Of a stretch of DNA of 38,658 bases, positions 32,200-38,658 are shown piece by piece. A program made the translations under genes and the position numbers. The notes below the pieces were generated by a model. That model searched no databases and had not been told where the DNA came from. It saw only the letters and a program-made list of their open reading frames with translations. The first letter of the stretch is position 1. Every line of letters starts with the position of its first letter. The DNA is from Candidatus Mediterraneibacter excrementigallinarum. GTDB lineage: Bacteria > Bacillota > Clostridia > Lachnospirales > Lachnospiraceae. The stretch covers positions 1 to 38,658 of the forward strand of contig DWVT01000100.1 in NCBI GenBank assembly GCA_019120075.1, given 5' to 3'.

Positions 32200-32919
32200 T
32201 TACGGTTCATCTACACCGTTTCCTGCTTCCTCTTCCGTATGGTTCCCATTTATTATTTCTGCCAATGTTTTTATCTGTTCGATCCTGGACGTAATCTCCA
32301 TCGCAAAATCCTCTGCCGCTTCATATCCGCAATACATGATCTGTGCCAAATATGAATAGGTATCATCCGAAATCTGTCCCTCCAAACCGGATATGCAGCT
32401 GTGTACAATACGAAGCATCTCGCCCCACAAAACACCGCATTTTTCATCATATTCGGTTATGCGGTTCCGTACCCATTCCTGCAGATTATTACGGACATCT
32501 TTTGCACCACAGTCCGTCTCCTGAACAAAATACACCACTTCTCCAATACCGGAATCCTTATTGAGCTTTGTTACCCGACCGACCGGGTACAGCGCGCAGA
32601 CCGTTGGCTTCACTTCATGGATCTCGCACTTGTTCCTGACAAGGAACGGGCATATCTTCTTCTCTCCTCTCGGACGTATCCGGATAATCGGAAGCCCGCT
32701 TGGTCTGCCCACATATAATTCGCAGTATTTTTCCAACAGTTCTATGAAACTAATCCCTAAATGTTTCTGGATCCGCATTACGTCATAAGCGCTCAGCAGG
32801 ATGTCCTCGCGATTCCTGCAGCACGCACCGCAGCATGTACACCGAAAATCAAACGTATCTGCATCCAGCACTTTTATATTTCTATTTTTCTCTAATTCAT
32901 CCCTGATTATTTTTTCCAT
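32200..32919 (-). CDS. YkgJ-family cysteine-cluster protein
   Basis: 239 residues from ATG 32919, which follows AGAAGGAG. The N-terminal cluster FRCTCCGACCRNRED (Cys near 27, 29, 30, 33, 34) plus KKICPFLVRNKCEIHEVKPT and VCALYP are the signature of YkgJ-type zinc- or iron-chelating proteins. These bind an Fe-S cluster or metal; the reaction is not known in general. The C-terminal third (about 160-239) is helical and acidic. It is the only clear metal-binding member of operon B. Confidence 0.85.
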   Translation of the reverse strand: MEKIIRDELEKNRNIKVLDADTFDFRCTCCGACCRNREDILLSAYDVMRIQKHLGISFIELLEKYCELYVGRPSGLPIIRIRPRGEKKICPFLVRNKCEIHEVKPTVCALYPVGRVTKLNKDSGIGEVVYFVQETDCGAKDVRNNLQEWVRNRITEYDEKCGVLWGEMLRIVHSCISGLEGQISDDTYSYLAQIMYCGYEAAEDFAMEITSRIEQIKTLAEIINGNHTEEEAGNGVDEP

Positions 32920-32962
32920 TACATTTTCTCCTTCTATTCTGTATAAATCCACTGATTTCCTA

Positions 32963-34075
32963 TTATCTGTGATAGTCCACTATGACAAGTACGTCATCAT
33001 CTGCCAGAGAATCCAAGAAGTTTTCCACTCTTGCTTTCCATGGCTCCTTACAGTCCTCCTTTTCTTCTGGTCCACTCAGCCGATTGTCTGACTCGTGCCA
33101 GCCCCCTTCCTTATCCAACAGGTCATGAGGGCATAAAGGATATCTGGATTCCCGGAGCCAGTCTTCCCTTTTCAGATAATCTTCCAGTGACTCACCCCGG
33201 CGATACATATATGATTTGCCATCCCAGATTCCATCTTCTATCCGCTTCCCGTATATGTTTCTCGGACGTTCACCTGTCCGGAAAAAGCCTTCCAGCTCTC
33301 CGAAACGTTCCTGCAGTCTGGCACGATGCCAGTCCCACATAGCCTGCCATTCAATATTCTTCATCCTTGCTCCGCTGGTCCATCGATATCCCTTTGGCGG
33401 ATCCACTGTCTCACCGCTCCATGTCCAGCTTATCTGCCCTGCGAAATACTCTCTGCAAGTATCCCTGACCAACAGCAAATACGGCCAGCGTCCGCCTATT
33501 TCATACCAATCCCAGATGCCATTCGGATTCGCGTAATAGCCGAAAGCATTTTCTTTTTCGATATACTCTATGCCAAACCACTCTACTGAAAACCTGTAGA
33601 TATCCGGATATATTTTCTTCAGCGGGTATCCGGTAAGCGCCCTGATCCTCTTCGCGCGTTTTGTCCGGCGCAGTTGATGAACCGGTCCGGCATCCGCTTC
33701 GAATACTTTCCCGTCACGGATTACAAACCGATTCCCATAGGGGCTCTCAAAGTCCAGGACGATTGTTCCCTGAGGAAGTTTCAGACAGTCAACTGTTCCT
33801 TCATACCCTTCCACTATTCTCTCGGTACAATCACAGAATTTTGTTCTTCCCGGATCCGTATCTCCCTCATAATACTCCTGCATCTTTTCAGCCACAGCGT
33901 CATGGACCATACGATAAAACTCGTCCCGAAGGCCGGCTTCTTCACGGTCCTGCTTCCCTTTAATTGGTGTCTGCCGATCCTGCTCCTTATTAATTACTTC
34001 CGCCTCCATACGGGCATTTTCTCCATATTCATTTATTTCCGGTATTTCTACCGCTGCTAATGTCATAAAATGCAT
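32963..34075 (-). CDS. 370-residue phage-like accessory protein
   Basis: Start ATG 34075 follows AAAGGGA. The centre holds YYANPNGIWDWYEIGGRW, a motif (NPxxxWDWYxIGGRW) that I know from phage and plasmid proteins of unknown role. The N-terminal 60 residues are charged and helical; a region near 85-125 (VDCLKLPQGTIVLDFESPYG) looks beta-rich. The C-terminus is acidic (SLADDDVLVIVDYHR). Very rich in Trp, Tyr and Arg. It lies 43 bases upstream of the YkgJ-like gene. Confidence 0.7.
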   Translation of the reverse strand: MHFMTLAAVEIPEINEYGENARMEAEVINKEQDRQTPIKGKQDREEAGLRDEFYRMVHDAVAEKMQEYYEGDTDPGRTKFCDCTERIVEGYEGTVDCLKLPQGTIVLDFESPYGNRFVIRDGKVFEADAGPVHQLRRTKRAKRIRALTGYPLKKIYPDIYRFSVEWFGIEYIEKENAFGYYANPNGIWDWYEIGGRWPYLLLVRDTCREYFAGQISWTWSGETVDPPKGYRWTSGARMKNIEWQAMWDWHRARLQERFGELEGFFRTGERPRNIYGKRIEDGIWDGKSYMYRRGESLEDYLKREDWLRESRYPLCPHDLLDKEGGWHESDNRLSGPEEKEDCKEPWKARVENFLDSLADDDVLVIVDYHR

Positions 34076-34105
34076 AAGTTGTATCCCTTTCTTCTATATA
34101 ATATG

Positions 34106-34147
34106 GAGACAGGGCAGGCGGCCGAAACCGGTCACCCACCCTGTCTG
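34106..34147 (-). promoter_or_regulatory. G+C-rich hairpin upstream of the 34075 gene
   Basis: GACAGGG (34108-34114) pairs with CCCTGTC (34139-34145) around a G+C-rich inner loop. It lies between the 35185 and 34075 genes, ahead of the latter's ribosome binding site, without a U run. Confidence 0.5.
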
Positions 34148-34207
34148 TCTCTCATTATTATAATCCCTGCTCATTCAACATCTGTTAAACCTGTTATGAT
34201 CCCCGGA

Positions 34208-35185
34208 CTACTGGCGATACAACGGCTGAAGGTCAACGGCTTCTGCGATCCCCTCCCGAAGTTCTCTCAGGGCGCAGTCGTTCTCCTTGGGCCGGCAATC
34301 TGTCCGCCAGTATATCTCATACTTTTTACGTATCTCGTTCTGCTTTGCAGCAGCTTCATCAAATGTACCCATCGATGGATCTTCCCAGTACCACACAAAG
34401 TAGGTATGCAGGATAAAATTTTTATCGTCATAGATCCGCTTGCAGTACCGCAGTCCGTTCATCAGCATGACATCCTCCTGTGCCTCCAGGTTGTCATACT
34501 GTTCCGGTGATACAAAATGATATCTCTCTCTATATGTCCACACGACTGCCTGTTTTTCCCTGAAACAGGAGACTGTTCCCCGGTATGTCCGGATCCACGC
34601 CTGCAACTCTTCCTCTGTCTTCCACGCTCTGTCTCCGTTCTCTCTGCTGGACAGAAAGAAATGATCTCCGTTTCTCCCCTGCTTTAAGAAATACAGGTAA
34701 TACTTATCATGCGTCATGGTCGAAAAGGGATACTCATTCAGGTCGCATATCCAAACATTAACGGTTGCATAAAAATCGATCCCCTTCACACAAGATCTCA
34801 CACTGCCAAAATCCCAGAACCGCTTTTCCTGCTGCCCGGCATATTTCATCTTAGAAACCGGCAGATTCTCCCAGCTGCCGCCGGAAGAAATCAGGCGGAA
34901 TCCAAGCACATTCTCATCGCTTCGGCAAATATGAACGTATGCATTCTCGCATGTATTTGCTTTTCCATCTGCAATATATTCGAGATGGGCATGAGGGAAA
35001 TACTCTCCATAAGAATCCGTATACTGTATGATGTCGCCGGGTCTTGGCTCGGACGCTGACCTTGAGCTTTCAATAAGCTCTATATATGCATTTACCATAT
35101 CAACATCCAGCTGACTGATCACGTGATTTCTTAAGATATAATCTGCGTTAATGCGTGACAGAGTCTCGACCGTGTATCTGCCCAT
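34208..35185 (-). CDS. probable DUF4121-family protein
   Basis: 325 residues. It begins MGRYTVETLSRINADYILRN and has VNAYIELIESSRSASEPRPG then DIIQYTDSYGEYFPHAHLEY, which I recognise from memory as DUF4121, a family of conjugative-element proteins. Function unknown. AAAGGAGG precedes ATG 35185, which lies inside the end of the preceding gene (38-base overlap), so both are on one mRNA. Aromatic-rich central part; no membrane segment. Confidence 0.65.
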   Translation of the reverse strand: MGRYTVETLSRINADYILRNHVISQLDVDMVNAYIELIESSRSASEPRPGDIIQYTDSYGEYFPHAHLEYIADGKANTCENAYVHICRSDENVLGFRLISSGGSWENLPVSKMKYAGQQEKRFWDFGSVRSCVKGIDFYATVNVWICDLNEYPFSTMTHDKYYLYFLKQGRNGDHFFLSSRENGDRAWKTEEELQAWIRTYRGTVSCFREKQAVVWTYRERYHFVSPEQYDNLEAQEDVMLMNGLRYCKRIYDDKNFILHTYFVWYWEDPSMGTFDEAAAKQNEIRKKYEIYWRTDCRPKENDCALRELREGIAEAVDLQPLYRQ

Positions 35186-36530
35186 AACCCGATCCTCCTT
35201 TTTCTATGCTCATCATACCCAGGCGGAGCTCCCTTAAAATTTCGATCGCTTCGTCTACATCCTGATCCGGCTTCTGTATACCGGAGGAAAGTACTTTTCT
35301 ATACAGGTTGACGATGCGGGTATCCGTAAGCCGTATTTCCTCTGCCAGCTCATTAAACAGCTGTAAATCTATTCTCCTGAAATTGAGGCCGTCTGTTCTG
35401 GTAATCCCAGGTGTAAAGATCTTGATATCAAGAAACTCTTCATCCTTATTTCCAAGGGCACGCCTGCTTTTCTGGATATCCGACTGCTGTGCCGGCAATG
35501 GAATCCGCTGCCTGCCAAAATCATATTTCAATTCGAGCCAGATCGGACACGATTCCCCATACTCTGAATCACTGTGGAAATCTGCCGCAGTATCTTTTGT
35601 CTTTGCGATATGCTCCCTATGCAATGGAGTCTGGAGCATGAGCATCTCCTGTTCATCTAAATCAAGCTCGCCTTTTCCCTGCTGACACATATCTGCACAT
35701 TCTCCAACACTAAAATGAAGATTTCGCCCCTGCGTCAGTTCTGCTGTATTGAAGCATACATTCCAACACTCAAGCGGATCAAAATTTAGAATACTCCAGA
35801 CATCCATAACCTCGTCCTCCGTAAAAGGATGCGTTGTCTCCAATATGACCACAGCCCATAACTCTCCATCCCGTATTTCCACATCCGGTCGTTTATATAG
35901 TACTCCCTTATGTGGTAAGTCTTGGTCATTCAGCTCACTAATATAGAAGGACCAGCTGGACCAGATATCCAAGCTTTTCATAAACCTGGATATCACACTT
36001 GTGAAAGCCACAGCTTCGCTCTTTCCCAGTTTCCGGAGTGTTGTACTATCCTTTTCCAGCAAGGAAACCTCTATTGGAGCATAGACTTTTGCCATCTGGA
36101 AGTGCGGATATGCCCGCCTGCGCTCCTGCATACGTTTGTACTCCATAATCGTGAAAAGATTCTCTCCGGTATAAAATGGGACAAGCCCGGATTCTTCAGG
36201 GATTCCTGCTGCCATCGGGCAGATCTTGAGCACAAGGTTCAGCATCTCTCCGGGATGCATTTTAGGAATTTCTGCAACATTCCGAAGAAACTCCTGTCCC
36301 TGCTCGTGGCTCATACACATCAGCGCATAGGCCAGCATATTGAGCTCCTGTACCCACATAGAATCCGGAAATTTATCCTTTAACTCTACGCCCTGAAATT
36401 CTGCTTCTATGCAGACGGCATCTTCCTTGCGAGCGAACAGATCAATCTTCTGCTCCCTCTTGATCACGATTGCCTTCTCGTCGCTTATTGGTAATTCAAA
36501 TTCATTTTCACCCAACCTAACTTTAAACAC
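35148..36530 (-). CDS. 460-residue accessory protein, first gene of operon B
   Basis: Start GTG 36530 follows AAAAGGAGG. The N-terminal 100 residues (KIDLFARKEDAVCIEAEFQG, then ELNMLAYALMCMSHEQGQEF) resemble the small domain of clostridial ArdA-like proteins, but this is weak. The middle has DIWSSWSFYISELNDQDLPH and later KYDFGRQRIPLPAQ. No firm family. A mini-frame (36523-36552) overlaps its start, and a terminator hairpin lies before both. It is the promoter-proximal gene of operon B. Confidence 0.65.
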   Translation of the reverse strand: MFKVRLGENEFELPISDEKAIVIKREQKIDLFARKEDAVCIEAEFQGVELKDKFPDSMWVQELNMLAYALMCMSHEQGQEFLRNVAEIPKMHPGEMLNLVLKICPMAAGIPEESGLVPFYTGENLFTIMEYKRMQERRRAYPHFQMAKVYAPIEVSLLEKDSTTLRKLGKSEAVAFTSVISRFMKSLDIWSSWSFYISELNDQDLPHKGVLYKRPDVEIRDGELWAVVILETTHPFTEDEVMDVWSILNFDPLECWNVCFNTAELTQGRNLHFSVGECADMCQQGKGELDLDEQEMLMLQTPLHREHIAKTKDTAADFHSDSEYGESCPIWLELKYDFGRQRIPLPAQQSDIQKSRRALGNKDEEFLDIKIFTPGITRTDGLNFRRIDLQLFNELAEEIRLTDTRIVNLYRKVLSSGIQKPDQDVDEAIEILRELRLGMMSIEKGGSGYGQIHGRDSVTH

Positions 36531-36552
36531 TACTAAATCCTCCTTTTATCAT
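36523..36552 (-). other. nine-codon mini-frame overlapping the 36530 gene start
   Basis: ATG 36552, preceded by AAAGGAG, reads MIKGGFSSV and stops at 36523-36525, eight bases inside the next gene in another frame. Its codons AAA GGA GG also form that gene's ribosome binding site, so ribosomes on the mini-frame would control access to it. Confidence 0.4.
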
Positions 36553-36573
36553 ATGTTTCTCTCTCCTTTGAAA

Positions 36574-36603
36574 TAAAAAAACAGCCGGCTCTGCCTGGCT
36601 GCT
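36574..36603 (-). terminator. terminator-like hairpin upstream of the 36530 gene
   Basis: CAGCC (36582-36586) and GGCTG (36597-36601) with added inner pairs; minus strand continues with seven T, then ATTTCAAAGGAG. Confidence 0.7.
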
Positions 36604-36650
36604 TATCCTATTATCGTCTTATAAAAACTGCTGCCCTCCTTTTTCAATAT

Positions 36651-36680
36651 AAAAAAAGCACCTGAAACTGCTTCAGATGC
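36651..36680 (-). terminator. leader terminator of operon B
   Basis: Minus strand GCATCTGAA/TTCAGGTGC (9 pairs, one G-U) followed by seven T, then AAAAAGGAGG. It is some 80 bases downstream of the promoter and ahead of all genes. Confidence 0.75.
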
Positions 36681-36687
36681 TTGCAAA

Positions 36688-36699
36688 CCTGTTCCCAGG
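36688..36699 (-). promoter_or_regulatory. leader hairpin with GGAA loop (operon B)
   Basis: CCTG-GGAA-CAGG on the minus strand, flanked by AATT and TTTG. Same place and plan as in the operon A leader at 13373-13384. It could also be read as codons for IPGNRF in both leaders. Confidence 0.5.
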
Positions 36700-36760
36700 A
36701 ATTAATCTCTTTGACCTGCTTAGGCAGATCTTCATATATAATAAGACTGATAATATAAGT

Positions 36761-36789
36761 ATCATACCGTATCAGTATATGTTTGTCAA
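36761..36789 (-). promoter_or_regulatory. promoter of accessory operon B
   Basis: Minus strand TTGACA (36784-36789), 17-base spacer, TATGAT (36761-36766). Near consensus. Confidence 0.75.
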
Positions 36790-36826
36790 AGCTTACCCTT
36801 TATTTAAATAACCTATGGATGCACCT

Positions 36827-37171
36827 TCAGTTTACAGCCGTAAGAAAGGGCGAATAGCGGAAATCTGTCAGACAGTCCGTTATAAATACACGCTTTATCA
36901 TAACATCTGTGATTGCCAGTAAAACGGTTAAATCACGAGTGAAGGTGCCGAATTCATTACACTTTCTATTAATGGAATGAACCTCTAAACAGGTCGCTGC
37001 TTCGCTTTCATAAAATACTGACACCATCCCCACACTACGATAAGAGGTACCGGGAACAGTCCGGCAGTCTACATTTTGGCGACTACTTCTCCCCCTAACA
37101 GAAGACATTTCTAGAGTCTGATCCAGATCCCAATGGGCCGGAAAAAACGTAGAGGCAGATATCTTTCCCAC
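36827..37171 (-). other. doubtful open reading frame between operon B and vanR-like gene
   Basis: 114 codons open from a GTG at 37171 without a ribosome binding site. The translation (e.g. SSVRGRSSRQNVDCRTVPGT) is basic and Ser/Thr-rich, unlike a folded protein. The stretch 36827-37340 otherwise holds no gene I can support. It may be non-coding or the remnant of an element end. Confidence 0.25.
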
Positions 37172-37380
37172 TGCTATTCGAGTTCTTAACTGTATACAAA
37201 CGCTGCCTAATGTGACTAGTTATTATACGCTATAATTCGCCTTGTACTATTGGCGTACGACAAATATAATAAAATTTGCAGACTTAGGAAAATCTTAATA
37301 AAATCTGATGTAATTCATTGGGATTTTAGAAGAGATAATTGATATGCTATAAAAGAGTTATAATGAGAGGAAGAAAATAG

Positions 37381-38076
37381 ATGGCTGAGAGGATTTTAGT
37401 TATTGATGATGAACGCGACATTGCGGATTTATTAGAACTTTATTTGCAAAATGAAAACTACGACGTTTACAAATTTTATTCTGCAAAAGAAGCATTAAAT
37501 TGTATTGAAAATAAAGAAATAGATCTGGCTATTCTCGATATAATGTTGCCAGATATTGACGGCTTTTCACTTTGTCAGAAAATACGGAAGAAATATACCT
37601 ACCCCATTATTATGCTGACGGCAAAGGACGAGGAGACAGATAAAATTACAGGCTTGACTTTGGGGGCAGACGACTATGTAACAAAGCCGTTTCGTCCTCT
37701 TGAATTGATTGCAAGAGTAAAGGCACAGTTACGGAGATATAAAAAATACACCCCAGCGCAGGTTGAAAAAAACTCTCCCCCTATACTCACATATAAAAGG
37801 CTCATGCTTAACACACAGACATATGAGTGCACATTAAACGGGACGCCTGTTTCTTTGACCCCAACGGAATTTTCTATCTTGCACATTTTGCTTGAAAGTC
37901 AAGGAACAGTCGTCACCCTTGAAGATTTATTTCACATGGTATGGAAAGATGAATATTACAGTAAAAATAGCAGCACAATCACTGTCCATGTTCGACATTT
38001 AAGAGAAAAATTGCAGGACACGACAGAAAAACCACAATATATTAAAACGATATGGGGTGTTGGATATAAGATATAG
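37381..38076 (+). CDS. VanR-like response regulator (OmpR family)
   Basis: 231 residues with DDE (9-11), phosphorylated Asp near 53 (LAILDIMLPDIDG), TAK, and KPFRPLELIARVKAQLRRYK, a stretch nearly identical to VanR of type A glycopeptide resistance. The winged helix ends in STITVHVRHLREKLQDT and IKTIWGVGYKI. GAGAGGAAG precedes ATG 37381; a TATAAT lies at 37359-37364. Many VanRS-like pairs have nothing to do with vancomycin; no vanHAX-type gene is visible here, so the target is open. Confidence 0.9.
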   Translation: MAERILVIDDERDIADLLELYLQNENYDVYKFYSAKEALNCIENKEIDLAILDIMLPDIDGFSLCQKIRKKYTYPIIMLTAKDEETDKITGLTLGADDYVTKPFRPLELIARVKAQLRRYKKYTPAQVEKNSPPILTYKRLMLNTQTYECTLNGTPVSLTPTEFSILHILLESQGTVVTLEDLFHMVWKDEYYSKNSSTITVHVRHLREKLQDTTEKPQYIKTIWGVGYKI

Positions 38077-38099
38077 ATTGCCTCTGATTGGAGATTGAA

Positions 38100-38216
38100 A
38101 TGAAGAAAAAGGAAAAATCGAATTATACCGTGCTAATTCTATTTTATTATGAGCGCGGTTGGTTTAGGACTGTTGCTTTTGCTTGTGGTAAACTGTGGGA
38201 GGTGAAAAATCATTGA
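38100..38216 (+). pseudogene. frameshifted membrane-peptide remnant between regulator and kinase
   Basis: ATG 38100 reads MKKKEKSNYTVLILF and runs to 38216. One frame over, MSAVGLGLLLLLVVNCGR follows from 38149 to a stop at 38203-38205. Joined, they would give a basic start and one membrane helix like the N-terminus of a sensor kinase. The VanS-like frame begins just afterwards with its own site. Confidence 0.4.
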
Positions 38217-38658
38217 AGAATAACTGTTATTCCATAGAAAAACGGCTTCGGTTTCGGTTGTTCCTGCTTTTGTCCGTATATACGGTAATCGGTTTTGCTA
38301 TTATGTTGCTTTCAAATTATGTTTTAGCGTTATTTCCGTCATCCATTAGCGCATGGATTTTGGGCCGCCTGGATGTAATCTTCGCCCTTTATCTTATCTT
38401 TGGCTTCATGGGGATTTTTTATTTCTATTGGAAAAAACCGTGGGAATATTTGAACGAGGTTATCAGCGCAACGGAGATTGTTTATGAGCAGAACGATCAT
38501 ACGATTGAACTATCAGAGTCACTTCGGGAAGTTGAAAGCCAGATGAACCAGATTAAAATGTCTGTCCTTTTGAGCCAGCAGGCCGCAAAGGAGGCGGAAA
38601 CAAAGAAGAATGAGTTGGTGATGTATTTGGCCCACGATATTCGCACACCTTTAACAAC
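38213..38658 (+). CDS. VanS-like sensor histidine kinase, N-terminal part (cut by window edge)
   Basis: Start TTG 38213 follows GGAGGTG at ideal spacing. 148 residues are visible. Two membrane segments (about 15-38 and 50-75) are separated by a very short loop, as in VanS-type kinases. A cytoplasmic coiled linker follows (HTIELSESLREVESQMNQIK). The window ends in the HisKA box KKNELVMYLAHDIRTPLTT, with the phospho-acceptor His near 142. It pairs with the regulator gene upstream. Confidence 0.88.
   Translation, partial: MKNNCYSIEKRLRFRLFLLLSVYTVIGFAIMLLSNYVLALFPSSISAWILGRLDVIFALYLIFGFMGIFYFYWKKPWEYLNEVISATEIVYEQNDHTIELSESLREVESQMNQIKMSVLLSQQAAKEAETKKNELVMYLAHDIRTPLT

Noticed and set aside
35148-36530. 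Antirestriction protein ArdA
   Set aside because: Only a vague likeness in the first 100 residues; length and the rest do not fit.
37381-38658. Vancomycin resistance cluster
   Set aside because: Only a VanR-like regulator and a cut VanS-like kinase are visible; no ligase or dehydrogenase gene, and such pairs often serve other targets.

Overview
The window looks like a gut Firmicute of the class Clostridia, most likely Lachnospiraceae. This is judged from the gene families: MacB-type exporter, CprABC/LanFEG-type peptide immunity with its two-component system, SpaA-repeat surface protein with a class B-like sortase, VanRS-like regulators, IS1182 and Rpn-family elements. Strong AGGAGG ribosome binding sites agree with this. 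Species cannot be fixed from the sequence alone. The exporter block (about 1.7-6.9 kb) is visibly richer in G+C than most of the flanking accessory genes, so the window is a mosaic.

Layout. 1-513: cut end of a HipA-like gene fused in frame to an HTH domain. 730-1610: internally deleted IS1182-type element. 1656-5852: a three-part ABC efflux system (ATPase, membrane-fusion protein, permease) plus a small membrane protein, behind a promoter that carries a palindromic operator. 5992-7242: a broken DUF975-like membrane protein gene into which the 3' end of a decayed Rpn nuclease/transposase gene has landed. 7313-13206 (minus): accessory operon A, with two PAPS-reductase-like PP-loop genes, an intact Rpn gene and five genes of unknown function. 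13647-18141 (minus): peptide-immunity ABC transporter (LanF, LanE, LanG type) followed by its response regulator and histidine kinase. 18266-24834 (minus): leader peptide, a 1914-residue thioester/SpaA-repeat surface protein, and a sortase. 25132-30136: assorted orphan genes, including an XRE regulator and a small HTH protein on opposite strands. 30325-36530 (minus): accessory operon B (YopX-like, YkgJ-like, a probable DUF4121 protein and unknowns). 37381-38658: VanR-like regulator and the start of a VanS-like kinase, cut by the window edge.

The most interesting signal is regulatory RNA. Accessory operons A and B, 23 kb apart, begin with the same leader plan: a promoter, a small CCTG/CAGG hairpin with a purine-rich tetraloop, a terminator-like hairpin with a U run, then an isolated AAAAGGAGG followed by GTTTTTA. 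Several genes in operons A and B, and also the sortase, have a terminator-like hairpin placed directly before their own ribosome binding site, with no room for another promoter. This suggests attenuation or processive antitermination controlling accessory genes one by one.

A second lead is a pair of related short reading frames, each sitting directly before a PAPS-reductase-like gene. They share a C-x(3,4)-RK-x-S-x2-[SG]-VKV pattern and each is interrupted near its start. No tRNA, rRNA or CRISPR array was seen.
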